From Crocinitomicaceae bacterium (GTDB lineage Bacteria > Bacteroidota > Bacteroidia > Flavobacteriales_D > Sanyastnellaceae): a stretch of DNA of 45,246 nucleotides. The stretch spans positions 1 through 45,246 of the forward strand of contig PACT01000027.1 of the NCBI GenBank assembly GCA_002700285.1, written 5' to 3'. Positions 33,987 to 42,082 of the stretch are shown here, piece by piece. The notes beneath the pieces were generated by a model. The model searched no databases. It was not told the origin of the DNA and saw only the letters and a list, made by a program, of their open reading frames with translations. Positions within the stretch are counted from its first letter, which is position 1. Each line of letters opens with the position of its first letter. A program made the position numbers and the translations under genes.

Positions 33987-36133
33987 GACAATTCTATTCT
34001 AATTGTATTCATATTGCTTAATCGCGTTCCTGGAGTAATTGATTGTTTTTTTACAATTCCGGTCCCTTTGTATAAGACTTTCACTCCGGCATTTTCTAGC
34101 AGGTACAATGCATCTCGCAGTCCCATTCCACGGACATCAGGGATGGCTTTATTCTCAAATGTTTTTGAGGATATTGTCACGCTTTCTGTCCCCGTTTTCA
34201 CGTTGACCCAATCTTCCCCTTCACTGTTGTCTTCATAGGTTATTCCTAACATATCATACAACATCACAAGTTCTCCTCGTGCGCCATTCATCGCTGTAGG
34301 GAGGTGCCTTTCTACTTGTGCCAACAATGGCTGATTTAGAACTTCATGAAATGAGGGGTCAGTTGCATAGATCAAATCTGCCAAATCCCGAAACACAGGT
34401 GCAGCGATTGCACTGCCATAATATGATCCACTTCTCGTATCTGCAATGACCACAATGCAAGCATATTCAGGTTCATCAGCTGGGAAGTAGCCTGTAAATG
34501 ATGCGCGGTATCGTCCACTGGCATAGCCCCCCTTGATGGCAATTTTGGAAGTACCTGTTTTTCCAGCAACAGAATACGGTCTGTTTTTAAAAATATGCGA
34601 AGCTGTGCCTTCTCCATCTGGATCACAAACTCCTTCTAACATGTCTCTACAGCTTTGGAGTGTGTTCGAGGAGCATACCCGTTCATTCACGACAACAGGT
34701 CCAAACGTTTCGACAACCTCCCCTTTTCTTTGTGTTTCTTTCACAAATGTGGGGCGCATCATTCTGCCGCCATTCGCAATGGCGCCATAAAGAGCCAAAG
34801 TTTGAAGCGGTGTTTGTGTGACTTCATAACCGATTGCCATCTGTGTGAGTGAAAGTCCAGACCATTCACCTTCTCCAACTGTTGTATATATTTTAGGTAT
34901 TCCTTCACCAACGAGGTTTATCCCCAAAGGTTGTGTGACACCAATTCTTTGGAGCCCATCCAGGAATTTCTGTGGCTCTAGATCGAAGCATTGTTTTACA
35001 GCGAGCGCAGTGCCAATATTTGAGGACATCTCGAAGCATTCTTTGAGTGATATTTTTCCGTGTCCACCTTTGTCCCAATTCGAATCTCGCATTCTCCGAT
35101 CATGGAAAAAAGTCTCTCCATTGCCAGCATCGATAGAATCATTGAGGGTCATTCCACCCGATTCCAGGCATGTCATGAGTGATGCAAGTTTGAATGTAGA
35201 CCCCGGTTCTATGGACGTTCCTATTGCGTGGTTATAACTCTCGTAATATTTCGCATTTCCCTCACTGTCATCAAATCTCTTGAGATTTGTGATCGCTCGA
35301 ATGTAGCCTGTTTCGACTTCCATGAGAACGACCACACCCCATTCAGCATCGTGCCGTTTCAATTGCGTTTCCAGTGCATTTGATGCAACGTCTTGCAAGT
35401 GCATGTCAATTGTCGTCACGACATCTAATCCCTCTTTCGGTTTTACGATATAATCATCTGTCACAGGGAGCCAAGCGCCTCCACTGATTCTTTTTTGCAT
35501 TTGTTTTCCTTCTTCCCCTCCAAGTTCTTTGTTCCAAGAAAGTTCAATCCCCACTCTTTGATGTTCACGGTCAATACCAATTGTTCGGCCAGCAAGCTGT
35601 CCAAATGGTTTACGCCTTTCTTCTTTTCGTTCAAAAACAAACCCACTCGTATACCTCCCAGATCTGATAAATGGGAGTTTCTTTAGCGCTTTGTAGTCTG
35701 TAAACGAAACTTGTTTTGCAAATCTGGTTGATCTGCTTCCAGCCTCGCGTGCTTTGTCAAGCTTTATTGAGTAATCTTGAGGGGTTCCACCTAAAACGCT
35801 TGCCAGTCCAAGGCATAACGAATCTCTTTCCGCTTCGAATAACGTCCATTTGATGGCTTCACATTTCGTGTCCCATCTTAAATCATATACAGGCACACTG
35901 GTCGCAAGTAGGCTTCCGTCTTGTGCTTGAATTTGTCCTCTGGCAGGGTCAATCGTTCGAATACTGTGTTTGAATTCAGCGCCTCTTTCCGACCAGATTT
36001 CATTCTCAATTGTTTGAATTGAAAACAGCCTCCAGAAGATACATAGCCCTACGAAACAAAGGCACACGAAGACGACCCAATACCTGCCGGTCGCCACTTT
36101 ATAAGTTCCTATGTTTTTACTTCTTGAAGTCAT
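33983..36133 (-). CDS. ftsI: Septal transpeptidase FtsI (PBP2/PBP3 class) with PASTA domain
   Basis: A 716-residue class B penicillin-binding protein, the cross-linking partner of FtsW. It has one N-terminal membrane helix (residues 18-36, VVFVCLCFVGLCIFWRLF), a dimerisation domain and a transpeptidase domain with the three catalytic motifs: STFK (Ser312), SSN (370-372) and KTGT (525-528). The last 60 residues form a PASTA domain (IPDVRGMGLRDALYLLENAG), as usual in Bacteroidota FtsI. Four-base overlaps on both sides (ftsL and murE) show tight translational coupling. Confidence 0.96.
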   Translation of the reverse strand: MTSRSKNIGTYKVATGRYWVVFVCLCFVGLCIFWRLFSIQTIENEIWSERGAEFKHSIRTIDPARGQIQAQDGSLLATSVPVYDLRWDTKCEAIKWTLFEAERDSLCLGLASVLGGTPQDYSIKLDKAREAGSRSTRFAKQVSFTDYKALKKLPFIRSGRYTSGFVFERKEERRKPFGQLAGRTIGIDREHQRVGIELSWNKELGGEEGKQMQKRISGGAWLPVTDDYIVKPKEGLDVVTTIDMHLQDVASNALETQLKRHDAEWGVVVLMEVETGYIRAITNLKRFDDSEGNAKYYESYNHAIGTSIEPGSTFKLASLMTCLESGGMTLNDSIDAGNGETFFHDRRMRDSNWDKGGHGKISLKECFEMSSNIGTALAVKQCFDLEPQKFLDGLQRIGVTQPLGINLVGEGIPKIYTTVGEGEWSGLSLTQMAIGYEVTQTPLQTLALYGAIANGGRMMRPTFVKETQRKGEVVETFGPVVVNERVCSSNTLQSCRDMLEGVCDPDGEGTASHIFKNRPYSVAGKTGTSKIAIKGGYASGRYRASFTGYFPADEPEYACIVVIADTRSGSYYGSAIAAPVFRDLADLIYATDPSFHEVLNQPLLAQVERHLPTAMNGARGELVMLYDMLGITYEDNSEGEDWVNVKTGTESVTISSKTFENKAIPDVRGMGLRDALYLLENAGVKVLYKGTGIVKKQSITPGTRLSNMNTIRIELS

Positions 36134-36690
36134 TTGACATCTACTTCAAGGAGTACAGGCGGCTCCATAGGTTGTTCAAGTCCAAGAAATGCTGTTGCGC
36201 TTTCCACTCGGCTTTGTTGTAGCCTTGATTCCAATTCAGATCGCAGTGTTTTATATTCAGCAGTGACTTCTTCAAGCGCATGCTCGGTCTTCATTTTCTC
36301 TCGTTCGATATTCTCAAATTTGTACCCCAAGCTGATGTACAATAAAAAAATACCACACATGAAGAGGAGATATGGAATGTGTGTTGTGATGCCATCACCT
36401 GTCAAGAATGTTCCATTTAATATGTCGCGAAAAAACTTACCGATACTGTTGTTTTCAGCACGCTGTTTTGTTGCTTTTTCCTGACGTGTACGCTCCGATT
36501 TTTGATTTGAAAAGTCGCGTGCTTTTTTTGCTTTTTCTGTGGCTATTTTCGTTGCTTCATCAGCAGCGTTTTTTGCCATTTCCTGAGCTTCAATGCGTGC
36601 ATTTTTCTCCTCTTGTGTCAGGTGTTTGTTTCCTGTAGTATTTCCTACTGCATGCTTTTCTTTTTTATTTCGTCTAAATAACCACTTCAT
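36130..36690 (-). CDS. FtsL-like division protein with long charged N-terminal extension
   Basis: A 186-residue bitopic protein in the ftsL position. The membrane helix is HIPYLLFMCGIFLLYISLGY (about residues 105-124), followed by a periplasmic coiled coil (FENIEREKMKTEHALEEVTA, TLRSELESRL), the layout of Bacteroidota FtsL-like proteins that join FtsQ and FtsW/FtsI. Unusually, about 100 residues precede the helix, with a stretch rich in Ala, Lys and Glu (MAKNAADEATKIATEKAKKA) likely to form a charged helix; family members usually have a far shorter cytoplasmic part. It overlaps rsmH and ftsI by four bases each. Identity rests mostly on position and topology. Confidence 0.8.
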   Translation of the reverse strand: MKWLFRRNKKEKHAVGNTTGNKHLTQEEKNARIEAQEMAKNAADEATKIATEKAKKARDFSNQKSERTRQEKATKQRAENNSIGKFFRDILNGTFLTGDGITTHIPYLLFMCGIFLLYISLGYKFENIEREKMKTEHALEEVTAEYKTLRSELESRLQQSRVESATAFLGLEQPMEPPVLLEVDVK

Positions 36691-37613
36691 GATGCATTCT
36701 GAAATTCAGTTCTTTCAGCTACGCGAAGTCGCGCGCTTCTGGCACGTGGGTTATTCATCACTTCCTCTGGCGAGGCAACAATCGCTTTTCGTGAAATAGG
36801 TGCAAATGGGGCGTGTATTTGACCTTTAATATCTTTTTCTACTTTGTCCTCAAAATTCCCAGATCTCATAAAGTGTTTGACCAAACGGTCCTCGAGACTG
36901 TGGTAAGAAATCACGACCAATCTCCCACCGGGTTTAAGCAATTTTGATGACTGCTCAAGCAATTCTTTTAATGCCGCTAATTCATCATTGACTTCAATTC
37001 TTAGCGCTTGAAATATTTGGGCGTAAAATTTATTTTCTCTCCCACCGGGCGCCATTTTACTTAGAACTTTCACAAGGTCTTCCGTTGTTATTATTGGTGT
37101 CGTATTGTGAGCGGATACAATTTCACGTGCAACGCGATCGGGCCGATTGACCTCCCCATACATCCTTAGAACGACCATAAGTTCTTCCCATGTGTATTCG
37201 TCAATCACATCAGCTGCAGACATGCCTATTTCGGGATTCATCCGCATATCTAATGGCCCATCCATGCGCAGTGAAAAGCCTCTCTCTGCGGTATCAAATT
37301 GATGAGAAGAAACACCAAGGTCTGCCAGTATTCCGTTTGGGTTATCTACCCCATGTAAGCTTAAGAATTGCTTGGCATATCTAAAATTTGCCTCAACCAA
37401 GGTGAATCGCTTGTCATTAAGTGTATTTGCGACAGCATCCGGATCTTGATCAAATCCAAACAACATTCCTTTTTCATTCAGGTTTTCCAAAATAACCCTG
37501 CTGTGACCGCCACCACCGAAAGTCGCATCCATCCAGGCCCCGCTGCCGTCGCCAAGTCTAAGCGCCTCTATTGAGGCGTCTAGCAGCACGGGGACGTGGT
37601 AGGCTTGTGTCAT
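36687..37613 (-). CDS. rsmH: 16S rRNA (cytosine1402-N4)-methyltransferase RsmH
   Basis: A 308-residue SAM-dependent methyltransferase that methylates C1402 of 16S rRNA in the decoding centre. It opens with YHVPVLLDASIEAL and the SAM site MDATFGGGGHSRVIL (about residues 28-42), then ADLGVSSHQFDTAERGFS, PLDMRMNP and the C-terminal VISYHSLEDRLVKHF, all characteristic of RsmH (MraW). It lies three bases after mraZ and overlaps the ftsL-like gene by four. Confidence 0.97.
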   Translation of the reverse strand: MTQAYHVPVLLDASIEALRLGDGSGAWMDATFGGGGHSRVILENLNEKGMLFGFDQDPDAVANTLNDKRFTLVEANFRYAKQFLSLHGVDNPNGILADLGVSSHQFDTAERGFSLRMDGPLDMRMNPEIGMSAADVIDEYTWEELMVVLRMYGEVNRPDRVAREIVSAHNTTPIITTEDLVKVLSKMAPGGRENKFYAQIFQALRIEVNDELAALKELLEQSSKLLKPGGRLVVISYHSLEDRLVKHFMRSGNFEDKVEKDIKGQIHAPFAPISRKAIVASPEEVMNNPRARSARLRVAERTEFQNAS

Positions 37614-37616
37614 GTG

Positions 37617-38102
37617 TTAGGTTGCGTTTCCTGGTTCAATGTCCTTACGGACGTCTTCAGCTAAATTCCCAAAGTCAAAATCGGTGTCGTCACTTAATAC
37701 TTGCTTCCCATATCCTTCAACGGTCCATATCTCCACTTTTTCGCCAAGTCCAGACACGATGATCTCGTTGCTTTTTGACAAGTCTATCCCCGCATATTCG
37801 AGGAGTGCAGTCGGTACATTTAATCTTCCAGAAGCATCAAGGTTCACGATGGTAGCCCCCTTCATAAACTTTCTTTGAAACAGTTGATGCTTCCTGTTGT
37901 AACGACTCAGTTGCGTCATTTCCTTGTTCACTTTATCCCATTCTGGCTTTGGGTAAAGCACCAAGCATCCTTCGAAGATGTCTCGGTTAATGACAAGTCC
38001 ATGATGCAGAACCTTGTCCAATTGACGTCGCAATTTTGCAGGGAACATGAGGCGCCCTTTGGCGTCTATTCTACAGATATGTTCTCCTAATAGGTTGAGC
38101 AT
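37617..38102 (-). CDS. mraZ: Transcriptional regulator MraZ
   Basis: A 161-residue MraZ with two AbrB-like half domains: DAKGRLMFPAKLR (residues 13-25) and LDASGRLNVPTALLE (88-102). MraZ forms ring-shaped oligomers and represses its own operon by binding spaced TGGGN repeats. Exactly such a repeat array lies 40-75 bases upstream of this gene. It is the first gene of the dcw operon. Typical MraZ proteins are about 145-160 residues, so the length is normal. Confidence 0.96.
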   Translation of the reverse strand: MLNLLGEHICRIDAKGRLMFPAKLRRQLDKVLHHGLVINRDIFEGCLVLYPKPEWDKVNKEMTQLSRYNRKHQLFQRKFMKGATIVNLDASGRLNVPTALLEYAGIDLSKSNEIIVSGLGEKVEIWTVEGYGKQVLSDDTDFDFGNLAEDVRKDIEPGNAT

Positions 38103-38124
38103 TGTCAGAGTTGTCTCGAATCTA

Positions 38125-38132
38125 CAAAATTA
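38125..38132 (-). promoter_or_regulatory. Promoter -7 box of the dcw operon
   Basis: The minus strand reads TAATTTTG, a full match to TAnnTTTG, 22 bases before the mraZ ATG. The MraZ operator boxes begin 9 bases upstream and cover the expected -33 region, so bound MraZ would block the polymerase. No clear separate TTG element is seen. Confidence 0.55.
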
Positions 38133-38141
38133 GTTAAGATT

Positions 38142-38176
38142 CCCCACATATTCCCACTAAATGACACTTTCTACCA
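38142..38176 (-). promoter_or_regulatory. MraZ operator: four boxes at exact 10-base spacing
   Basis: Read on the minus strand the boxes are TGGTA (38176-38172), TGTCA (38166-38162), TGGGA (38156-38152) and TGGGG (38146-38142), each separated by 5 bases. The two nearest the gene match the known MraZ repeat TGGGN-N5-TGGGN; the two outer ones are degenerate. This predicts autoregulation of the whole dcw operon. The remainder of the gap to the hydrolase gene (38177-38376) shows no gene. Confidence 0.75.
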
Positions 38177-38376
38177 CATTGTGGAAAAGTGATAAACATT
38201 CTAGAGTTAAAAACCTATGTTATTCAAGGGATAGCGTAGATTTAGTAAAATCGACAAATTATCATTTCAACATGATATTAACATTGAATGTGAACAAACC
38301 AACGTGGATGTTTAAGTGATTTTAGGTGTAAGTAATGGTTGTTATGTGTGTAGTTTGGCCTTTCAAATCAGAAGAG

Positions 38377-39150
38377 ATGGACACGAATATCATTGAACTC
38401 GGAGAATACAAATATGTTGAAGAGGGCACAGGAGAACCGCTCATTGTCCTACACGGATTGTTTGGTGCGATGAGTAATTTCTCCCATGTAAGGGAACACT
38501 TCAGTAAGAGATTTAGGGTCATTATCCCCATACTTCCCATTTATGAACTGCCTCTTCGTCAAACCAATGCCAGTACAATTGCAGAACACATCAAGGGTTT
38601 TGTCGATGCAATGAACCTAGATAAAGTTCACTTACTTGGAAACAGTTTGGGCGGTCATGTAGGTTTGATCTTCACCAAGAACCACATTGAAAGAGTCTCT
38701 TCCCTCACCCTAACAGCAAGCAGTGGTTTGTATGAAAATGCTTTTGGAAACAGTTTTCCAAGGCGAGAGGACAAGGAGTATATTAGGAATAAAGTTGCCG
38801 TTACATTCTTTGACCCTTTAATGGCTACTGATGAATTGGTTGAGGAGTGTTTTGAAGCGGTGAACAATAGAAATAAAGTGTTGCGAATTCTCTCAATTGC
38901 CAAATCAGCGATTCGTCACAATATGGAAAAAGATTTGCCAGCCATGACGATTCCAGTTTGTTTAATCTGGGGTCGCAATGATATCGTGACACCCCCAGAT
39001 GTTGCCGAATCTTTTTTAGCGGGGTTCCCAGATGCTAATCTGTATTGGATCGACAAGTGTGGCCATGCGCCCATGATGGAGCATCCAGAGGAATTTAATA
39101 AGATATTATCTGATTGGTATGATTCACGTTCAATAGGAGTCCAGTCTTAG
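38377..39150 (+). CDS. Alpha/beta-fold hydrolase
   Basis: A 257-residue alpha/beta hydrolase. The oxyanion segment VLHGLFGAMSNF is near residues 20-31, the nucleophile elbow is LLGNSLGGHVG (GNSLGG, catalytic Ser), the acid lies in IWGRNDIVTPPDVAESF, and the catalytic His in KCGHAPMMEHPEEF. ATG 38377 (MDTNIIELGEYKYVEEGTG) was preferred because the 14 codons before it (from 38335) look unlike a natural N-terminus. No signal peptide, so cytoplasmic. Substrate unknown. It is followed by engB after 14 bases on the same strand. Confidence 0.9.
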   Translation: MDTNIIELGEYKYVEEGTGEPLIVLHGLFGAMSNFSHVREHFSKRFRVIIPILPIYELPLRQTNASTIAEHIKGFVDAMNLDKVHLLGNSLGGHVGLIFTKNHIERVSSLTLTASSGLYENAFGNSFPRREDKEYIRNKVAVTFFDPLMATDELVEECFEAVNNRNKVLRILSIAKSAIRHNMEKDLPAMTIPVCLIWGRNDIVTPPDVAESFLAGFPDANLYWIDKCGHAPMMEHPEEFNKILSDWYDSRSIGVQS

Positions 39151-39164
39151 AACAACTTTAAGTC

Positions 39165-39791
39165 ATGGAAATTTCACAGGTAGAATTTGTTAAAAGCAGT
39201 GCCCATCCCAGGGAATGTCCTGAAATGGATAGGCCTGAGTATGCTTTTATTGGCCGATCTAACGTGGGAAAATCTTCTCTCATCAACATGTTGGTAGGAA
39301 GGAATTCGATGGCAAAAATTTCCAGTACGCCGGGCAAGACTCAGCTCATCAATCATTTTGCAATTAATGGATTAGAGCTCGATAAGAACAAGAAGACAAA
39401 CCCTTGGTATTTGACTGACTTGCCAGGGTTTGGTTATGCAAAAATTAGTAAATCAGAGCGCATTAAATGGGAAAGAACGTCCCGGCAATTTCTAGAAGGT
39501 CGCAAGAATCTCTTGTGTACGATGATGCTCGTGGATTCGAGATTGAAGCCCCAGAAAGTTGATTTGGAATTCATGGCTTATCTCGGTGAGACTGGAATTC
39601 CATTTGTCCTTGTGTTTACAAAAGTTGACAAGCTCAACAAAACAGAACGGGAAGCGTTTCAATCAAAATACGAAGCGGTGATGCTTAAGCAATGGCATAA
39701 AATGCCACCCATCTTTATTACAAGCGCTGTGAAAGGTGATGGGAGAGAGGAGCTCCTGACCTTTATTGAGGTGACGAATCAGCTTTTTTAA
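39165..39791 (+). CDS. engB: Ribosome biogenesis GTPase EngB (YihA/YsxC)
   Basis: A 208-residue small GTPase needed for large-subunit assembly. G1 is GRSNVGKS (residues 30-37), G2 TPGKTQ (55-60), G3 DLPGFGYA (85-92) and G4 TKVDKL near 150, with TSAVKGDG as G5. The order and the DLPGFGYA motif are specific to EngB. Length is normal. Its 3' end overlaps the convergent gldC gene by 29 bases. Confidence 0.96.
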   Translation: MEISQVEFVKSSAHPRECPEMDRPEYAFIGRSNVGKSSLINMLVGRNSMAKISSTPGKTQLINHFAINGLELDKNKKTNPWYLTDLPGFGYAKISKSERIKWERTSRQFLEGRKNLLCTMMLVDSRLKPQKVDLEFMAYLGETGIPFVLVFTKVDKLNKTEREAFQSKYEAVMLKQWHKMPPIFITSAVKGDGREELLTFIEVTNQLF

Positions 39792-40134
39792 CCTCTGCTG
39801 AATCGTACTCTTTCATGACCCCTATTCTTTTGGCCAGTTCTCTCGTAAACCCTCTTACCGCCTCAGCATGAGGCTTGTCAGAGGTTGAACGTTCAAATGT
39901 GTCTGCAAGCGTCATCATTGTTTGGCATACAAAATGACGCATCTCTTCAACACTCATGTTTTTCGTCCACAAGTCCATATTCATGAGTCGCCCATCCGTC
40001 TCATCCCACATGGCAAGTGACATCGCTTTTGCAGTTCTTTCGACACTGTCCTCGCCGTCCGCAGACCAAACTATTTCAGTTGGTACATGGTTATCATCTG
40101 TGGATACTGTAATTTTAATAATGTTATCTGGCAT
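39763..40134 (-). CDS. gldC: Gliding motility protein GldC
   Basis: A 123-residue soluble protein matching GldC: the opening IIKITVSTDDNHVPTEIVWS, LAMWDETDGRLMNMDLWTKNMSVEEMRHF (seen in parts) and TLADTFERSTSD are typical. In Flavobacterium johnsoniae GldC supports gliding and is encoded next to GldB, as here (six-base gap). Its biochemical role is not settled. Convergent with engB with a 29-base overlap at the 3' ends. Confidence 0.87.
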   Translation of the reverse strand: MPDNIIKITVSTDDNHVPTEIVWSADGEDSVERTAKAMSLAMWDETDGRLMNMDLWTKNMSVEEMRHFVCQTMMTLADTFERSTSDKPHAEAVRGFTRELAKRIGVMKEYDSAEVKKADSSPQ

Positions 40135-40140
40135 GATCTT

Positions 40141-41235
40141 TTAATGTTCTGGTCTGTACGATTTAAGAAACGGTATGTGATCTTGTTCCTTAAATAAGTC
40201 TTGAATGGTTGTTTCCGGATTTCTATCCATATAATCTTCGACGATACGCCACCCCATCCAAATCCCTAATCGGTCAGGGCTTTCTTGTGGAATTGCCCCC
40301 GCTTTTGTAAAGGGTCCATCTGAGAGCCACCTTTTATAAATGGTTCTGTTTGTTTCAAAAAGTACTTTAGAGGGTTGCAATTCTAGCCATATTGCGCTTT
40401 CATTTGCTTCAGCCCAATGCAATTTATCTGGCGTCCAGTCCATCAGAAGATGGTCGTGGAGTTCAGGCATACATTTTTTCATAAGCCATAAAATTTTTCC
40501 CCAGTACAAGATGTCATCAATGCACCTTTCGCCTGTATATCCTGAGCCAGAAAAGTAAACCAAAAGCCATCCTCTAAAGGTGTCTCCCGCCATAAGGTCG
40601 GGGTGCATTCTGAGCTGTTGATACTGAGGGAATCGGTCAGGAGGAAGAAGTCCTATAATGTGATGGTCTGGACCTAGAAACCATTCAACACCCACTGCAA
40701 CATATTCCTTGCGAGGGTAAATTGCGTAGTTGAATCCACTGGGCATCCAAATAATTGTCGGAATGGTCTCTTCAGGCATAAATGCATGGAAACGTTTAAA
40801 TCCGTCCTTCAGTGTTTTCTCGACAGCTTTTAAGTAAGCTTTGTCCCCAGAGGTGGTGTCAATCGCTTTCAGTGTTTCATCAGTGTCGGGATGTGAGACA
40901 AATCGGCGCAACTCATTTATTGTTGAGATTTTCTTTGCCGCCCCGATTTTCAGAATGTCTTCAGAATAATCCTCCCAAAACGCTCCGTATTTCTGTTGAA
41001 GTGTCTTTAATGCGAGGCTGTCATTGTCTGGAAGATCTTGAATGTCCTCGATAAAATTAAGTGTTGAAAAAGACGTATCAAATTTGACAGAATTTGGATC
41101 AACTTCCCATTTATCGTTGCCGCATGAGAATAAAATAAAAGAAATAAACATTGCAAAGCACAGTGAAAACGGGCTTTTAAGTCTTGTACACAATAGGCCT
41201 CTCAATAACGTGGTACGAATTTCGCTTGTTCCCAT
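40141..41235 (-). CDS. gldB: Gliding motility lipoprotein GldB
   Basis: From ATG 41235 a 364-residue exported lipoprotein with lipobox LFSC (Cys38). Family features of GldB are visible: VDPNSVKFDTSFSTLNF, LQQKYGAFWEDYSEDIL and, further on, EYVAVGVEWFLGPDHHII, MHPDLMAGDTFRGWLLVYF and the YKRWLSDGPFTKAGAIPQESPDR region (seen in parts). GldB is an envelope component required for gliding in Flavobacterium. The open frame extends to 41280, but that part overlaps the divergent PorT-like gene, so the inner ATG is preferred. A CATCTTTG box with TTG 21 bases upstream, one mismatch from consensus, may be its promoter. Confidence 0.88.
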   Translation of the reverse strand: MGTSEIRTTLLRGLLCTRLKSPFSLCFAMFISFILFSCGNDKWEVDPNSVKFDTSFSTLNFIEDIQDLPDNDSLALKTLQQKYGAFWEDYSEDILKIGAAKKISTINELRRFVSHPDTDETLKAIDTTSGDKAYLKAVEKTLKDGFKRFHAFMPEETIPTIIWMPSGFNYAIYPRKEYVAVGVEWFLGPDHHIIGLLPPDRFPQYQQLRMHPDLMAGDTFRGWLLVYFSGSGYTGERCIDDILYWGKILWLMKKCMPELHDHLLMDWTPDKLHWAEANESAIWLELQPSKVLFETNRTIYKRWLSDGPFTKAGAIPQESPDRLGIWMGWRIVEDYMDRNPETTIQDLFKEQDHIPFLKSYRPEH

Positions 41236-41272
41236 GCATTCTACGTTTAATTTTACTTTAACAACTGCAAAG

Positions 41273-42082
41273 ATGAGCACACTTATGCGTACTATTCAAA
41301 CTTCCCTTCGTTCAACCTTAATATTGGTTGCTTTTTCTGCTGGATTCAGCATGTTTTTTTCTACAAAATCAAGCGCTCAGGACTTTAAGATGGGCCTTGC
41401 GGTGACGCCAAACACAGCTTGGATGGTGTCCACCGATTATGATCATGAGACGCTTGGCGCGAAAGTAAACTTCGGTTTTGAGTTCATAGCTGACGTGCTT
41501 TTCTCAGACAATTACGCTTTAGGTCTGGGGGTCAACATTTTTAATACAGGTGGAGACGTTCGTTATTTGGTTCAGGACCCAGAAGACGATGACTATCTGA
41601 TGAATGTCGACAGAACCTACAGATTACAATATGTTGAGCTTCCGTTAACATTTAAGATGCGAACAAATCAAATCGGATACACGACTGTTTTTGGACGTTT
41701 TGGCCTTGGATTAGGGATGAATATTAAAGCGGAAGCAGACGAAGCCAGGTACGCAAGTTATGAAGAAGTATCAAATGGAGTGTGGTCTACATACAATGCC
41801 GGTGGATCCCCAATAAGCGATCGAATTCCGATAGATTCCGACATTAAATTGTTTCGTGCATCGATGATTATCGGTGGTGGAATTGAACGTCTTTTAAGTG
41901 GACAGACAGCCTTGGTGGTCGGCTTGAATTACAATGCATCTTTTACAAATACCCACAAGGATGTTGAACTCATCAACGTTGACAATTCTCAATCACCCGT
42001 TGTTCAATCAAATGAAGTCTCTATAGGCGACATGAAAGGACATGACAGTTTCATATCCCTTTCTTTAGGCATCCTGTTTTAA
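41273..42082 (+). CDS. PorT-like outer-membrane beta-barrel protein
   Basis: From ATG 41273 a 269-residue protein with a signal peptide (RSTLILVAFSAGFSMFFSTKSSA, in parts) cleaved near residue 35, then a run of amphipathic strands: KVNFGFEFIADVLFSDNYAL, LGLGVNIF, LPLTFKMRTNQIGYTTVFGR, GLGLGMNI, and an aromatic/hydrophobic end ISLSLGILF. This resembles the PorT/outer-membrane beta-barrel family. PorT itself is part of type IX secretion, but the superfamily is broad and I cannot say this is the PorT subunit. An ATG at 41285 is an alternative start. nadE begins at the base after its stop. Confidence 0.75.
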   Translation: MSTLMRTIQTSLRSTLILVAFSAGFSMFFSTKSSAQDFKMGLAVTPNTAWMVSTDYDHETLGAKVNFGFEFIADVLFSDNYALGLGVNIFNTGGDVRYLVQDPEDDDYLMNVDRTYRLQYVELPLTFKMRTNQIGYTTVFGRFGLGLGMNIKAEADEARYASYEEVSNGVWSTYNAGGSPISDRIPIDSDIKLFRASMIIGGGIERLLSGQTALVVGLNYNASFTNTHKDVELINVDNSQSPVVQSNEVSIGDMKGHDSFISLSLGILF

